A stretch of 42,965 bases of DNA from the NCBI GenBank assembly GCA_030603065.1, contig JAUVYN010000022.1, forward strand, positions 1-42,965, read 5' to 3'. Both the position numbers and the translations under genes were made by a program. Origin of the DNA: Pseudomonas sp. Lineage in GTDB: Bacteria > Pseudomonadota > Gammaproteobacteria > Pseudomonadales > Pseudomonadaceae. The notes beneath the pieces are model-generated. The model was not told where the DNA came from and searched no databases. It worked only from the letters and a program-made list of their open reading frames with translations. Within the stretch, counting starts at the first letter, position 1; each line of letters starts with the position of its first letter. This document shows positions 32,565 to 42,648 of the stretch, piece after piece.

Positions 32565-33841
32565 GATTGACCTTGTGTTGGATTGGACTCGTCGTTCAGG
32601 GCGAAGAGTTCCTGGGCCAGAGCCAGCGCTTCCGCGCGCCCCTGGGCACTCATCTGCTTGAGCTGCACGCTCGGATCATGCAGCAGCTTGTTGGTCAGCG
32701 CACGCGCCATCTCGGCCATGACCGTGGCCGGCTCGGCGCCCCGCTCCAGGCGGGCCTGCGCCTTGGCCAGCTCCTGGTCACGCAGATGTTCCGCCTTCTC
32801 TCGATAGCGCCGCAGGACATCCACCGCGGCCAGCGCACGGAGCCGCTGCATGAACTCACTGGTGCCGATCTCGATCAGCCGCTCCGCCGCCTCCGCTGCA
32901 CCTTTTCGCGAGCGCATATTCTCTTCGATCACCTCATGCAGGTCATCGACGGTATAGAGATAGACATCATCAAGGCTGCCGACCTCAGGCTCGATATCCC
33001 TCGGAACAGCGATATCCACCATGAACATCGGCTTGTGCTTGCGCTGTTTCAACGCTCGCTCCACGGCGCCCTTGCCAAGGATGGGCAAAGAGCTGGCAGT
33101 TGAACTTATGACGATGTCGCAGCGCGGCAGCACCTCGGACAGCTGGGTCAGCACGATTGCCTCGCCACCCAGGGGCTCACTGAGCAGCTCGGCTCGCTCC
33201 AGCGTCCGGTTGGCGACGATTATGCGCCCTACCCCCTGCTCGTACAGATGCCTGGCCACCAGTGCGATGGTTTCCCCCGCCCCGATCAGCAGGGCTGTAC
33301 TGCGGCCGAGGTCAGAAAAGATCTGCCGCGCGAGGCTGACTGCCGCGAATGCCACCGAGACCGGGTTCTCGCCGATGGCCGTGTCAGTACGCACCTGCTT
33401 GGCGGTGTTGAACGTGCTCTGGAACAGACGGTCAAGATAGGGACCGAGCGTTCCCGCGTCCCGGGCGGTCTGCCAGGCTTCCTTCATCTGCCCGAGAATC
33501 TGCGGCTCGCCGAGGACCATCGAGTCGAGACCGGAGGCCACACGCATCATGTGCCGCACCGCTGCTGCATCCTGATGCAGATAGCTACAGCGGGCAATTT
33601 CTTCGACCGGGACGCCATGGTAGTCCGCAAGCCACTTGAGCAGGCTGTCGGTATCGGCATGGTCCTGGGAACAGTAGATCTCGGTGCGGTTGCAGGTCGA
33701 GAGAATGGCCACTTCCTGAGTCAGACTGGCCCCGAGGATTTCGCGCAGCGCTTCACCCAGTCGCTCGGGCGCGAACGCGACGCGCTCGCGGACATCCACG
33801 GCAGCGGTTTTGTGATTGATCCCGAACGCGAGAAAGCCCAT
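32561..33841 (-). CDS. hemA: Glutamyl-tRNA reductase
   Basis: First committed enzyme of C5-pathway tetrapyrrole synthesis: reduces Glu-tRNA to glutamate-1-semialdehyde with NADPH. The 426-residue protein has the N-terminal [18 protein letters not shown], the nucleophile Cys50 in [12 protein letters not shown], a [13 protein letters not shown] nucleotide-binding loop and the C-terminal dimerisation helices. The start has GAGG four to five bases upstream. It leads the hemA-prfA-prmC-moeB-murI unit and is divergent from the TPR lipoprotein. With hemH at 16685 both the first and last steps of heme synthesis are encoded in the window, in separate units. Confidence 0.97.
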   Translation of the reverse strand: MGFLAFGINHKTAAVDVRERVAFAPERLGEALREILGASLTQEVAILSTCNRTEIYCSQDHADTDSLLKWLADYHGVPVEEIARCSYLHQDAAAVRHMMRVASGLDSMVLGEPQILGQMKEAWQTARDAGTLGPYLDRLFQSTFNTAKQVRTDTAIGENPVSVAFAAVSLARQIFSDLGRSTALLIGAGETIALVARHLYEQGVGRIIVANRTLERAELLSEPLGGEAIVLTQLSEVLPRCDIVISSTASSLPILGKGAVERALKQRKHKPMFMVDIAVPRDIEPEVGSLDDVYLYTVDDLHEVIEENMRSRKGAAEAAERLIEIGTSEFMQRLRALAAVDVLRRYREKAEHLRDQELAKAQARLERGAEPATVMAEMARALTNKLLHDPSVQLKQMSAQGRAEALALAQELFALNDESNPTQGQS

Positions 33842-33881
33842 GACGCCTCATATACCCGTACGACCCGGGTGGAAACTGGAG

Positions 33882-33910
33882 ATTGTCCTATTTACCGCCG
33901 CCCCAATCAA
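33882..33910 (-). promoter_or_regulatory. Putative hemA promoter
   Basis: On the minus strand TTGATT (plus 33905-33910), 17-base spacer, GACAAT (plus 33882-33887). Each hexamer matches the sigma-70 consensus at four of six positions, and spacing is ideal. The leader would be about 35 bases. Confidence 0.4.
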
Positions 33911-33982
33911 TTCCCCCGCATGCGCCCGTTGGGATTGGAACCTATCCTGTGTCATCATGAAGCCCCGCCTGGAAGTGTCCGG

Positions 33983-35752
33983 ATGTCCATGAACGCACCC
34001 ATGAAGCCCGCACCGAGAACGACCCTGCTGACAGCCGCGCTGAGCCTCTGGCTGGCGGGCTGCGCTGCCACAGGCCAGCCCCCGGCTCCCGTGCCCACCG
34101 CTCCGGAGACAGAGGAAACTGCCCTGCTGCACACCCCCGAGCCGGAGCCACCGGCTCCGATAACCTATGGTCAGTTTTCCAAGGAAACCCTGTTCGCGCT
34201 CCTGACCGCCGAGATCGCGGGCCAGCGCAATCGTTTCGACATCGCCCTGAGCAATTATGTCGAGCAGGCCTATGCCACGCGTGATGCCGGCATCATCGAG
34301 CGTGCCATGCAGGTTTCGGAGTTCCTCGGCGCTCAGCAGACCGCGCTGGACCTATCGCTGCTGTGGATAGACGTTGCGCCAGACAACCCGGATGCCCTGC
34401 GCGCCGGCGCTCTGCAACTGGCGCGTGCAGGCTCGCACGAGCGAGCCATGGAATTGATGCAGCGGGTGCTCGCGATGCAGGCCGAGACGAACTTCGACTT
34501 CCTCGCGCTGGCCGCTGCGCAATCCGACCCCGAAGCCAGGCAGGGCATCCTGCGCACTCTGGAAAACCTGCTTGAGCGCAACCCTGGCAACGCTCAACTG
34601 GTCTTCGCTACAGCCCTGCTGCTTCAGCAGGAAAACCGGGAAGAGGAAGCACTGCGCCTGCTCGAGGCACTGCCTGACGCCGAATCTAGCGAAGCATCAG
34701 TGATGCTCCAGGCTCGCCTGCTCGCAGGTCAGGGTGATCTCGATCGCTCGATCGAAGCCCTGCAGGAAGGCCTGCGTCAGCACCCCGACGACCCCAGACT
34801 ACGGGTCCTTCTGGCCCGCATGCTGGTCACCAACGGGGATCTGGAAGCTGCGACTCCGCATTTTCGGATTCTGCTCGAGCAGAACCCTAACGACGTGGAG
34901 CTGATCACCACGCTGGGGCTGCTCAACCTCGAAAGCGGCAACCCCCGTGGTGCCATCGGCTATCTGCGCCAGGCCGCACAGTTATCGGGCGATAACAGTC
35001 TCGCCGTGTACCACCTTGGTCTCGCCCTTGCCGAGGACGGACAGGCCGAGGCAGCGGTCCAGGCGTGGAAGGGTATCGGCGAAGGTAACGAGTTTCTTAC
35101 CTCGCGGCTGCAGATCGCAAGAGTCCTGGTCGAACAGAAGCGCTTCGACGAACTCGCGGAAACCCTTGCCGAAGACCGCCGTAACTACCCAGCCGTCGCA
35201 TTGCCGCTTTATCTGATCGAAATCGAAACGCTGCTTGACGCGGATCCGCAACGCGCCATGGAGCGGACCAACGAGGCGCTGCAGGAATTCGAACAGGACA
35301 GCAGCCTTCTGTATACCCGTGCCATGCTCGCCGAACGCCTCGGTGATCCCGCGGGGCTGGAGCGCGACCTGCGCGCCATCATTGATAGAGAGCCAGACAA
35401 CGCGATGGCGCTGAATGCGCTGGGGTATACCCTGGCTGATCGCAACGAGCGTCTTGACGAGGCGCTCGAACTCATCGAGCGGGCGCACGCCCTTGAACCG
35501 GACGACCCGGCAATCATCGACAGTCTCGGCTGGGTCCATTTCCGCCTCGGCAATCTCGATCTGGCCGAGGAACTGCTGCGCCAGGCCTACGCGGCCTTCC
35601 CCGACCAGGAAGTCGCCGCCCACCTCGGCGAGGTACTCTGGGAACTGGGTCGGCGTGACGAAGCCCGTGCCATCTGGAATGAAGCTCAGGAAAGTGGCGC
35701 AGAGGCGCCTACCGTCCGCGCCACCCGTGAACGCCTGGAGGCTCGCCAATGA
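33983..35752 (+). CDS. TPR-repeat lipoprotein
   Basis: A 589-residue lipoprotein. Its signal peptide ends in lipobox LAGC, with Cys27 lipidated, followed by a proline-rich linker (about 28-60). The rest is helical tetratricopeptide repeats, clearest in ALRLLEALPDAESSEASVML, in the segment around NPNDVELITTLGLLNLESGN, and in the C-terminal DPAIIDSLGWVHFRLGNLD. It corresponds to PA4667, beside lolB in Pseudomonas. Its role is unknown; an envelope-assembly scaffold is plausible. Start ATG 33983 has GGAAG seven bases upstream; the frame is open back to 33248, but that part lies antisense to hemA. Confidence 0.9.
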   Translation: MSMNAPMKPAPRTTLLTAALSLWLAGCAATGQPPAPVPTAPETEETALLHTPEPEPPAPITYGQFSKETLFALLTAEIAGQRNRFDIALSNYVEQAYATRDAGIIERAMQVSEFLGAQQTALDLSLLWIDVAPDNPDALRAGALQLARAGSHERAMELMQRVLAMQAETNFDFLALAAAQSDPEARQGILRTLENLLERNPGNAQLVFATALLLQQENREEEALRLLEALPDAESSEASVMLQARLLAGQGDLDRSIEALQEGLRQHPDDPRLRVLLARMLVTNGDLEAATPHFRILLEQNPNDVELITTLGLLNLESGNPRGAIGYLRQAAQLSGDNSLAVYHLGLALAEDGQAEAAVQAWKGIGEGNEFLTSRLQIARVLVEQKRFDELAETLAEDRRNYPAVALPLYLIEIETLLDADPQRAMERTNEALQEFEQDSSLLYTRAMLAERLGDPAGLERDLRAIIDREPDNAMALNALGYTLADRNERLDEALELIERAHALEPDDPAIIDSLGWVHFRLGNLDLAEELLRQAYAAFPDQEVAAHLGEVLWELGRRDEARAIWNEAQESGAEAPTVRATRERLEARQ

Positions 35753-36363
35753 TCCGCATGCGTCTTGCCGCCACACTCGGCCTTGCCCTGCTGCTGACTG
35801 CCTGCGGCAATCTCCATCAACGTGAAGCGCTAGACTTCGGTGGCGACCCGGCAGCCTGGCAAGCCCACCGGCAGACCGTCGAGCCGATCACCGACTGGAC
35901 TCTGCAAGGCAAGCTCGGCCTGCGCTCTCTGCGCGAATCCGGGAGCGGCACTCTGTACTGGCTGCAGCAAAAGGATGCCTACGATATTCGCCTCTCCGGC
36001 CCCCTGGGCCGCGGCGCCACCCGCATCGCCGGTGACCAGCAGGGGGTCACCCTGGAGATCGCCGGTCAGCCTTCGCTCAGCGCAACCTCAGCCGAGGAAT
36101 TGGTGGAAGAGCAGATAGGCTGGCGACTACCTGTCGACAATCTGCTCTGGTGGGTGCGCGGACTGCCCGCCCCCAACAGCCCCAGTCGCCTGCAGCTGGA
36201 CACCGACAGTCGTCTGGCACGACTGACACAGGCCGGCTGGGTCATAGAGTACAGCCGGTACCAGCAGGTTGATGGGGTCACCCTCCCGCAGCGGATGCAG
36301 CTGTCGGGGCATGATGTTCTGTTGACCCTGGTGGTCACTCAGTGGGAGCCGGATCTGCGCTGA
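35749..36363 (+). CDS. lolB: Outer-membrane lipoprotein receptor LolB
   Basis: Receives lipoproteins from LolA and inserts them into the outer membrane. The 204-residue precursor has lipobox LLTAC with Cys19, followed by Gly. The LolB body includes [34 protein letters not shown] (split by the Lys-Asp turn) and the hydrophobic-loop region [11 protein letters not shown]. It overlaps the TPR gene by four bases (ATGA) and ispE by one base (TGATG). It is therefore translated together with the TPR lipoprotein that it may itself deliver. Confidence 0.95.
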   Translation: MIRMRLAATLGLALLLTACGNLHQREALDFGGDPAAWQAHRQTVEPITDWTLQGKLGLRSLRESGSGTLYWLQQKDAYDIRLSGPLGRGATRIAGDQQGVTLEIAGQPSLSATSAEELVEEQIGWRLPVDNLLWWVRGLPAPNSPSRLQLDTDSRLARLTQAGWVIEYSRYQQVDGVTLPQRMQLSGHDVLLTLVVTQWEPDLR

Positions 36364-37241
36364 TGAGTGAACACCTCTCCCTACCCGCTCCGGCCAAGCT
36401 GAACCTGTTTCTGCACATCACCGGCCGCCGCGCTGACGGCTACCACTTGCTGCAGACGCTGTTTCAATTTATCGATCACGGCGACACGCTGCACTTCAGT
36501 TCCGCGCCGGATGGTCAACTTCATCTGGAACCCGACCTGCCTGGCGTGCCGTTGGAAGGCAATCTCATTTATCGTGCTGCCCGCTGCCTTCAGGAGGCGA
36601 CCGGCTGCAACCTGGGAGCCAGAATTCATCTGGAGAAGCGCCTGCCGCTTGGTGGCGGAATCGGTGGCGGCAGCTCCGACGCCGCAACCACGCTGATCGG
36701 GCTGAACCTCTTGTGGCAGACCGGCGTTTCGCTGGATCGCCTGGCGGAGATCGGCCTGACGCTAGGCGCCGACGTGCCGGTCTTCGTACGCGGCCAGGCG
36801 GCCTGGGCGGAGGGTGTCGGAGAACAGCTCACCCCGGTGGAGCTTGATGAACCCTGGTACCTGGTAGTGGTGCCGCCTTGCCAGGTGAGCACCAAGGAGA
36901 TTTTTTCCGATCAGAGGTTGACGCGTGACACCCCGCCCATTACATTAGCGGCCTTCCGTGAGTACGGCGGTCGGAATGACTGCTTACCGGTGGTCGAAGA
37001 GCGTTATCCTGAAATACGTAACGCTTTGATCTTGCTAAACAAATATTGTGAGGCTAAGATGACCGGGACTGGCAGTTGTCTGTTTGGGGCCTTCCCAAAC
37101 AAGCGTGAAGCTGATAAAGTTCGCGCCCGGTTGCCAGCCACACTGCAAGCATTTGTCGCCAGAGGTTGTAACAGATCACCGTTACATCAACTACTAGACA
37201 AATCCGCGCAAAAAGGATGCAACCGAGCATCCGGACAGTAA
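36363..37241 (+). CDS. ispE: 4-diphosphocytidyl-2-C-methyl-D-erythritol kinase
   Basis: ATP-dependent kinase of the MEP isoprenoid pathway. The 292-residue GHMP kinase has [21 protein letters not shown] at the N terminus (split by LNLF), the ATP loop [18 protein letters not shown], and the third motif [12 protein letters not shown]. The ATG at 36363 overlaps the lolB stop. The C-terminal tail ([13 protein letters not shown]) is slightly longer than in most homologues, and the TAA stop ends one base before the tRNA-Gln gene, so the mRNA must be cut for tRNA maturation. Confidence 0.95.
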   Translation: MSEHLSLPAPAKLNLFLHITGRRADGYHLLQTLFQFIDHGDTLHFSSAPDGQLHLEPDLPGVPLEGNLIYRAARCLQEATGCNLGARIHLEKRLPLGGGIGGGSSDAATTLIGLNLLWQTGVSLDRLAEIGLTLGADVPVFVRGQAAWAEGVGEQLTPVELDEPWYLVVVPPCQVSTKEIFSDQRLTRDTPPITLAAFREYGGRNDCLPVVEERYPEIRNALILLNKYCEAKMTGTGSCLFGAFPNKREADKVRARLPATLQAFVARGCNRSPLHQLLDKSAQKGCNRASGQ

Positions 37242-37242
37242 T

Positions 37243-37317
37243 AGGGGCGTAGCCAAGCGGTAAGGCAGCGGGTTTTGATCCCGCCATGCGTTGGTTCGAA
37301 TCCAGCCGCCCCTGCCA
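37243..37317 (+). tRNA. tRNA-Gln (TTG)
   Basis: A 75-base cloverleaf. The acceptor stem AGGGGCG pairs with CGCCCCT, G is the discriminator and CCA is encoded (37315-37317). The anticodon loop TTTTGAT has anticodon TTG at 37275-37277, and the T-loop is GGTTCGAATCC. It begins one base after the ispE stop and is probably processed from the ispE-prs transcript. The same ispE-tRNA-Gln-prs order occurs in P. aeruginosa as I recall. Confidence 0.97.
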
Positions 37318-37433
37318 TTTTCTCCGGTAGCAATCAAACATCTCGAGTCGGCTTGCAGCAAGGCACGGGCTTTTCCCGTCCGGCCGCAGGTCGGATCATC
37401 GCATCGACCACTACCCAGCAAAGGTAATGCAGC

Positions 37434-38375
37434 GTGTCCAAGATGATGGTTTTCACGGGGAACGCAAACCCCGATCTGGCACGGCGCGTCGTGCGTCAGT
37501 TGCACATTCCCCTTGGTGACGCTTCGGTCAGCCGATTCAGTGATGGCGAAGTCAGCGTCGAGCTCAACGAGAACGTTCGTGGCAAGGACGTATTCGTTAT
37601 CCAGCCGACCTGCGCACCGACCAACGACAACCTGATGGAACTGGTGGTCATGGCCGACGCCCTGCGTCGCTCCTCCGCCTCGCGCATCACCGCGGTCATC
37701 CCCTACTTCGGTTACGCTCGCCAGGATCGCCGTCCGCGTTCGGCCCGCGTGCCGATCAGTGCCAAGGTCGTGGCCGACATGCTCGACGTCGTCGGCGTCG
37801 ACCGCGTGCTGACTGTAGACCTGCACGCCGATCAGATTCAGGGCTTTTTCGACATACCTGTCGACAACATCTACGGCTCGCCGGTCCTGATCGACGACAT
37901 CCAGGACCAGCGCCTGGAAAACCTGATGATCGTTTCCCCCGATATCGGCGGCGTAGTCCGCGCGCGCGCGGTTGCCAAGTCCCTCGGGGTTGATCTTGCG
38001 ATCATCGACAAGCGCCGCCCCAAGGCCAATCAGTCCGAAGTGATGCACATCATCGGTGATGTTGAGAACCGCAACTGCATCCTGGTCGATGACATGGTCG
38101 ATACTGCTGGCACCCTTTGCCATGCGGCCAAGGCTCTCAAGGAGCACGGTGCGGCCAAGGTCTTCGCCTATTGCACACACCCGATCCTGTCGGGCAAGGC
38201 CATCGAAAACATCAACGGATCGATGCTCGATGAACTCGTGGTTACCAATACCATCCCACTGTCTGCCGCCGGCGAGAACTGTGAGCGCATCCGGCAGCTG
38301 GACATGGCGCCGATCATCGCCGAGGCGATGCGCCGAATCAGCAACGAAGAATCCATCAGCGCCATGTTCCGCTAG
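37434..38375 (+). CDS. prs: Ribose-phosphate pyrophosphokinase
   Basis: Makes PRPP from ribose-5-phosphate and ATP; PRPP feeds hpt and upp in this same window as well as de novo nucleotides, His and Trp. The 313-residue protein has [20 protein letters not shown] (split by SVE), the flexible-loop [20 protein letters not shown] region, and the PRPP-binding [19 protein letters not shown]. Start is GTG 37434, giving the Pseudomonas-type N terminus [16 protein letters not shown], with AAGGT eight bases upstream. A hairpin separates it from rplY. Confidence 0.97.
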   Translation: MSKMMVFTGNANPDLARRVVRQLHIPLGDASVSRFSDGEVSVELNENVRGKDVFVIQPTCAPTNDNLMELVVMADALRRSSASRITAVIPYFGYARQDRRPRSARVPISAKVVADMLDVVGVDRVLTVDLHADQIQGFFDIPVDNIYGSPVLIDDIQDQRLENLMIVSPDIGGVVRARAVAKSLGVDLAIIDKRRPKANQSEVMHIIGDVENRNCILVDDMVDTAGTLCHAAKALKEHGAAKVFAYCTHPILSGKAIENINGSMLDELVVTNTIPLSAAGENCERIRQLDMAPIIAEAMRRISNEESISAMFR

Positions 38376-38397
38376 GAACGAGGGGCTGGTTCAAACG

Positions 38398-38419
38398 GCC
38401 CGGAACGAATCCGGGCTTT
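38398..38419 (+). terminator. Hairpin terminator/attenuator between prs and rplY
   Basis: GCCCGGA (38398-38404), loop ACGAA, TCCGGGC (38410-38416), followed by TTT. The short T-run suggests a partial terminator that lowers read-through into rplY or separates the two transcripts. Confidence 0.55.
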
Positions 38420-38476
38420 CATCAATCATTCGTCACGTTGGTCGCAAACGTCCGAATGCTTAGCAAGGAGACTACA

Positions 38477-39109
38477 ATGGTCGACTTCACACTGAATGCG
38501 AAAGAGCGTAACGACCTGGGGAAAGGTGCGAGCCGCCGCCTGCGTCGTAACGCCGATCTGGTACCAGCCATTGTCTATGGCGGTGAGAAGGCTCCCCAGA
38601 GCATTTCCCTGGAAGCCCGCGAGCTGAACAAGGCACTGGAAAACGAAGCCTTCTACGCCCACATCATCAGCCTGTCTGTCGATGGCAAGAAGGAAGACGT
38701 ACTGCTCAAGGCACTGCAGCGTCACCCGTCCAAGGCCCGCATCATGCACGCAGACTTCCTGCGCGTGGTGGCCGGTCACCAGGTAACCGTCCAGGTGCCT
38801 CTGCACTTCATGAATCAGGAAGCCTGCGTTGGCGTGAAGCAGCAGGGCGGGATCATTTCCCACACCATGACCGAAGTGGAAATCACCTGCCTGCCGAAGG
38901 ATCTGCCGGAGTTCATCGAGGTGGACATGGCCAAGGTGGAACTGGGTAATACCGTTCACCTGTCCGACCTGAAGCTGCCCAAGGGCGTTACGCTGGTAGC
39001 CCTGACCCAGGGTGCCGACCACGATCTGCCGGTTGCCAACGTGCATGCGCCGCGCACATCTGGTGACACCGCTCAGGAAGGCGAGGCTGGCGAAGGCGCA
39101 GCCGAGTAA
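38477..39109 (+). CDS. rplY: 50S ribosomal protein L25 (CTC/TL5-type, long form)
   Basis: Binds 5S rRNA in the large ribosomal subunit. The 210-residue long form has the N-terminal L25 domain ([21 protein letters not shown], split at LGKG, and VPAIVYGG) and the C-terminal beta domain of the CTC type ([15 protein letters not shown] ... [17 protein letters not shown]), ending in an acidic, Glu/Ala-rich tail. AAGGAG six bases before ATG 38477 fixes the start; the earlier in-frame codon at 38438 has no ribosome site. pth follows 36 bases downstream, the usual pair. Confidence 0.96.
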   Translation: MVDFTLNAKERNDLGKGASRRLRRNADLVPAIVYGGEKAPQSISLEARELNKALENEAFYAHIISLSVDGKKEDVLLKALQRHPSKARIMHADFLRVVAGHQVTVQVPLHFMNQEACVGVKQQGGIISHTMTEVEITCLPKDLPEFIEVDMAKVELGNTVHLSDLKLPKGVTLVALTQGADHDLPVANVHAPRTSGDTAQEGEAGEGAAE

Positions 39110-39145
39110 TACTGCGCTGTAGACGCTTCTGGAGGGGCGCCCGTC

Positions 39146-39733
39146 GTGACGCACGGAATCAAGTTGATGGTCGGCCTGGGAAACCCCGGGCCCGAATATG
39201 AACTGACCCGGCACAACGCGGGCGCCCTTTTCATTGAGCGGCTGGCGCAGCGGCACGACGCGCCGCTGCGGCTGGACAGCAAGTTCTTCGGCCTTACCGG
39301 CCGTCTGACCATTCACGGCCAGGACCTGAGAGTTCTTATTCCTACCACATTCATGAATCGTTCCGGGCAGGCCGTCGCTGCGCTCGCCGGGTTCTACCGC
39401 ATTGCGCCGGAAGAAATCCTGGTCGCCCACGACGAGCTCGACCTGGCCCCGGGTGTGGTGAAATGCAAGCAAGGTGGTGGTCACGGCGGGCACAACGGCC
39501 TGCGTGACATCATCTCGGCACTTGGCAACAACAACAGTTTCCATAGGCTGCGACTGGGTATCGGTCATCCCGGCCACAGCTCGCAGGTTACCGGCTTCGT
39601 TCTGGGCCGCGCGCCCAAACCCGAGCAGGACCTGATCGACGCCTGTATCGACGAAGCGATTCGCGAGGTCCCCGGCATGGTTGCCGGCGACTGGACCGCG
39701 GTCATCCGCCGTCTGCACAGCTTCAAGCCCTGA
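39146..39733 (+). CDS. pth: Peptidyl-tRNA hydrolase
   Basis: Recycles peptidyl-tRNA dropped from ribosomes. The 195-residue protein has [22 protein letters not shown] with the catalytic His in TRHN, the [10 protein letters not shown] motif, the DELDLAPG Asp and [13 protein letters not shown]. Start is GTG 39146 with GGAGG ten bases upstream; a later ATG (39167) would remove conserved residues. It lies between rplY and ychF, the order common to Pseudomonas and many gammaproteobacteria. Confidence 0.96.
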   Translation: MTHGIKLMVGLGNPGPEYELTRHNAGALFIERLAQRHDAPLRLDSKFFGLTGRLTIHGQDLRVLIPTTFMNRSGQAVAALAGFYRIAPEEILVAHDELDLAPGVVKCKQGGGHGGHNGLRDIISALGNNNSFHRLRLGIGHPGHSSQVTGFVLGRAPKPEQDLIDACIDEAIREVPGMVAGDWTAVIRRLHSFKP

Positions 39734-39765
39734 CATTACAGCCATCTTCGGCAGAGGACATTTTC

Positions 39766-40863
39766 ATGGGTTTCAATTGCGGTATCGTCGGCCTGCCGAA
39801 CGTCGGCAAATCCACGCTTTTCAACGCGCTCACCAAGGCCGGCATCGGGGCAGAGAACTTTCCCTTCTGCACCATCGAACCCAACAGCGGAATAGTGCCC
39901 ATGCCGGACCCGCGCCTCGATGCCCTGGCTGCCATCGTCAAGCCGCAGAAGGTGCTGGCGACCACCATGGAATTCGTCGACATCGCCGGTCTGGTTGCCG
40001 GCGCATCCAAGGGGGAAGGTCTTGGCAATAAATTCCTGGCCAACATCCGCGAGACCGATGCCATCGCGCACGTAGTGCGGTGTTTCGAGGACGACAACGT
40101 CATCCACGTTTCGAACTCGGTCGATCCCAAGCGGGACATAGAGATCATCGATCTCGAGCTGATCTTCGCCGACCTCGACAGCTGTGAAAAGCAACTTCAG
40201 CGCGTCAGTCGCAACGCCAAGGGGGGTGACAAGGAAGCCCTGGCGCAGAAGGCCATGCTCGAGAAACTCATTCCTCACTTCAGCGAAGGCAAGCCGGCCC
40301 GCTCGCTGATCAAGTCCATGAGCCCGGAAGAGAAGCAGCTGATCAAAGGCTTCCACCTGCTCACCAGCAAGCCGGTGATGTACATCGCCAACGTCGCTGA
40401 AGACGGCTTCGAGAACAATCCACACCTTGACGTCGTGCGCGCCATTGCCGAGGAGGAAGGCGCGGTCGTGGTGCCGATCTGCAACAAGCTCGAAGCGGAA
40501 ATCGGCGAGCTCGAGGACGAAGAAAAAGCCGAATTTCTGGCTGAGATGGGCATGGACGAACCCGGCCTGAACCGCGTTATCCGCGCCGGCTATCAACTTC
40601 TGAACCTGCAGACCTATTTCACCGCAGGCGTGAAGGAAGTGCGCGCCTGGACCGTCAAGGTAGGCGCAACCGCGCCACAGGCGGCCGGCGTGATCCATAC
40701 CGATTTCGAGAAAGGCTTCATTCGCGCTGAAGTGGTGGCCTATGACGACTTCATCCAGTACAACGGCGAAAACGGTGCCAAGGAAGCGGGCAAGTGGCGT
40801 CTGGAAGGCAAGGAATATATCGTGAAGGACGGCGACGTGATGCATTTCCGCTTCAACGTCTGA
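39766..40863 (+). CDS. ychF: Redox-regulated ribosome-associated ATPase YchF (OLA1)
   Basis: Obg-like P-loop NTPase that prefers ATP and binds ribosomes; linked to translation and to catalase/oxidative-stress control. The 365-residue protein has G1 [15 protein letters not shown]3 [10 protein letters not shown], a G4 region with the ATP-favouring NKLE instead of NKxD, and the C-terminal TGS domain ending [12 protein letters not shown]. It follows pth by 32 bases and probably shares its transcript. A GC-rich dyad follows its stop. Confidence 0.97.
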   Translation: MGFNCGIVGLPNVGKSTLFNALTKAGIGAENFPFCTIEPNSGIVPMPDPRLDALAAIVKPQKVLATTMEFVDIAGLVAGASKGEGLGNKFLANIRETDAIAHVVRCFEDDNVIHVSNSVDPKRDIEIIDLELIFADLDSCEKQLQRVSRNAKGGDKEALAQKAMLEKLIPHFSEGKPARSLIKSMSPEEKQLIKGFHLLTSKPVMYIANVAEDGFENNPHLDVVRAIAEEEGAVVVPICNKLEAEIGELEDEEKAEFLAEMGMDEPGLNRVIRAGYQLLNLQTYFTAGVKEVRAWTVKVGATAPQAAGVIHTDFEKGFIRAEVVAYDDFIQYNGENGAKEAGKWRLEGKEYIVKDGDVMHFRFNV

Positions 40864-40879
40864 CTTCCTGCATACCTCA

Positions 40880-40904
40880 CTGCCGCGACCCATCGGCGCG
40901 GCAG
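40880..40904. terminator. GC-rich dyad between convergent ychF and DUF2945 gene
   Basis: CTGCCGCG (40880-40887) and CGCGGCAG (40897-40904) form an 8-bp stem with a 9-base loop. No T-tract follows on either strand, so termination by it alone would be weak; position between two convergent stops is the main argument. Confidence 0.4.
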
Positions 40905-40929
40905 CCCCCCAGCCTCACTGACCTATCGT

Positions 40930-41142
40930 CTATGACCGCCTGGTCAATGCCTCGGCATGATGCATTGCAGTGGCACCGGTCTTGTCGCTCTTCACCTCGT
41001 ATTGCGGATCGTCGTCGCTGGCGCGCCGTTGGCGCCCCTTGAACTCGACATCCCGGGTATGCACTCTTATCACCGTCCCGCAGACATGGCCGGCTTCCGA
41101 GTTCCAGCGCACCTGATCCCCAACCTTATAGCGATTGCCCAT
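40930..41142 (-). CDS. DUF2945 (HVA1/Tudor-like) small protein
   Basis: A 70-residue basic protein matching DUF2945: YKVGDQVRWNSEAGHVCGTV (split by NSEA) with the Tudor/SH3-like strand pattern, then DPQYEVKSDKTGATAMHHAEAL. Function is unknown; the name hypervirulence-associated protein comes from fungal relatives. The start at ATG 41142 is fixed by AGAGGAG six bases upstream; the open frame back to 41283 is not coding-like. It is convergent with ychF and divergent from mscS (141 bases between). Confidence 0.85.
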   Translation of the reverse strand: MGNRYKVGDQVRWNSEAGHVCGTVIRVHTRDVEFKGRQRRASDDDPQYEVKSDKTGATAMHHAEALTRRS

Positions 41143-41283
41143 TGGATTCTCCTCTTGATGATCCATGGACCAGACTGAGCGCCGTTTCATTCCCCGGCAT
41201 ATCACGCTCCGCTTCATCGGAGGAACTATTCGATTCGCTCGCCACCGAAACAGGATTCGGATCACTTCTTCGAGGAGTCGCAT

Positions 41284-42378
41284 ATGAGTTGGGAAGCTCT
41301 GATGGAAAACAACCTCTGGGTCAGCTTGGGGACCGTCCTGTTAATAACGCTTGCCTGTTACTGGCTCCTGCGGACGCTGTTATTACTGGTCAGCCGGCGC
41401 CTCGACAAGCTGGCAGCCAACTCCCGGGTACGGCTGTACCGGCTGATCGCGGAGATGTTCCGTAACACCAGCCGTATCCTGCTGTTCACCTTTTCGCTGA
41501 TGTTTGCCATGCGAATGGTCGAGCCGGTTACAGGCTGGGACCGCCTGATGTCCCACGGCTGGTTCATTGCTCTGGCATTTCAGATCGCGCTCTGGCTCGA
41601 TATAGCCGCACGCCTGTGGATGGAAAGCCTCACACGGGATGGCAAGACGCGTAACCCGGTAACCACCACTGTCATCGGCATCATGGTCAGGATCCTGGTC
41701 TGGACCATGACACTGCTTTCCATCCTGGCCAACCTGGGCGTGGACATCACCGCCATGGTGGCCAGCCTTGGTGTAGGCGGCATCGCAATCGCCCTCGCTC
41801 TGCAGACGCTCCTGAGCGACGTATTCGCCTCGCTGGCTATCGGCGTGGACAAACCCTTTGAAATAGGCGACTTCGTGGTTTTTGGCGAGGTCGCCGGCAC
41901 CATCGAGCACATTGGCCTGAAAACCACCAGGATTCGCTCACTGAGCGGCGAACAAGTGGTGTGCGCCAACGCCGATTTGCTTTCCCAGATCGTGCACAAC
42001 TACAAGCGCATGAATACCCGGCGGATCGTCTTCAAGTTCGGCATTACCTACTCTACCCCCACCGAAAAGGTCCGCGAAGTAGGCGCCATGGTTCGCCGGA
42101 TCATCGAGGAGGTCGAGAACGCCCGCTTTGACCGCGCCCACTTTTTCGGCTTCGACGACAGCCAGCTCACTTTCGAAGTGGTCTATATCGTCCAGACTTC
42201 CGATTACAACAAATACATGGATATCCAGCAGGAGATCAATCTTGGACTGCTTCAGGGCGTACGCGACCTGGGGGTCCAGTTCGCCTTCCCAACGCGCAGT
42301 ATCGAGTTCGTTGGGGGAAGCCTGCCTGAGGTTTCGGTAGCTGGCGTACCCCGCCCCCGGGACGCCGCTAACGGATGA
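41284..42378 (+). CDS. MscS-family mechanosensitive ion channel
   Basis: Inner-membrane channel opening under membrane tension to release solutes during osmotic downshock. The 364-residue protein has about five membrane segments, with the pore helix TM3 in MVASLGVGGIAIALALQTLL followed by the MscS beta-domain (PFEIGDFVVFGEVAGTIEHIG, split by VVF) and the alpha/beta C-terminal domain. It is larger than E. coli MscS (286) and closest in layout to YbdG/YnaI-like members. GAGGAG six bases before ATG 41284 supports the start. With the BCCT transporter at 1442 it gives the window both solute import and emergency release functions, although the two are far apart. Confidence 0.9.
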   Translation: MSWEALMENNLWVSLGTVLLITLACYWLLRTLLLLVSRRLDKLAANSRVRLYRLIAEMFRNTSRILLFTFSLMFAMRMVEPVTGWDRLMSHGWFIALAFQIALWLDIAARLWMESLTRDGKTRNPVTTTVIGIMVRILVWTMTLLSILANLGVDITAMVASLGVGGIAIALALQTLLSDVFASLAIGVDKPFEIGDFVVFGEVAGTIEHIGLKTTRIRSLSGEQVVCANADLLSQIVHNYKRMNTRRIVFKFGITYSTPTEKVREVGAMVRRIIEEVENARFDRAHFFGFDDSQLTFEVVYIVQTSDYNKYMDIQQEINLGLLQGVRDLGVQFAFPTRSIEFVGGSLPEVSVAGVPRPRDAANG

Positions 42379-42473
42379 GGCAGCGCGAGTTAACCAGTTG
42401 AAAAAGATCACGAAAAAGCGACTCAAGGGCCTTGACTTTAAAACCCCGCACCGGAATAATGCGCGCCTCGGAT

Positions 42474-42550
42474 GGCTACATAGCTCAGCTGGTTAGAGCA
42501 CAGCATTCATAATGCTGGGGTCCCTGGTTCAAGTCCAGGTGTAGCCACCA
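42474..42550 (+). tRNA. tRNA-Met (CAT, elongator type)
   Basis: A 77-base cloverleaf. Acceptor GGCTACA pairs with TGTAGCC, A is the discriminator, CCA is encoded. The anticodon stem CAGCA/TGCTG encloses loop TTCATAA with anticodon CAT at 42508-42510; T-loop is GGTTCAAGTCC. The paired first base and lack of the initiator's GGG-CCC stem argue for elongator Met; the GGCTAC acceptor stem argues against tRNA-Ile2. A terminator follows. Confidence 0.95.
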
Positions 42551-42558
42551 ACCTTTTC

Positions 42559-42588
42559 AAGGGCTTAGCTTCGGCTAGGCCCTTTTTT
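42559..42588 (+). terminator. Rho-independent terminator after tRNA-Met
   Basis: An 11-bp stem (AAGGGCTTAGC 42559-42569 with GCTAGGCCCTT 42574-42584, one G-T pair) closed by the extra-stable TTCG tetraloop and running into six T (42583-42588). Confidence 0.95.
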
Positions 42589-42648
42589 ATTTCTGTGCCT
42601 GATGACGCACGGAAGACCGCGAGACTGCCGGTTCCGAGCATCCTTGTC

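Noticed and set aside
33248-33982. Upstream extension of the TPR lipoprotein frame
   Set aside because: Lies antisense to hemA; a lipoprotein signal peptide and ribosome site start at 33983.
37361-37400. Weak ACGGG/CCCGT dyad between tRNA-Gln and prs as terminator
   Set aside because: Five base pairs only, with T inside the loop rather than after the stem.
39736-40893. 385-codon frame antisense to ychF
   Set aside because: Shadow of a highly conserved GTPase gene; composition atypical for a protein.
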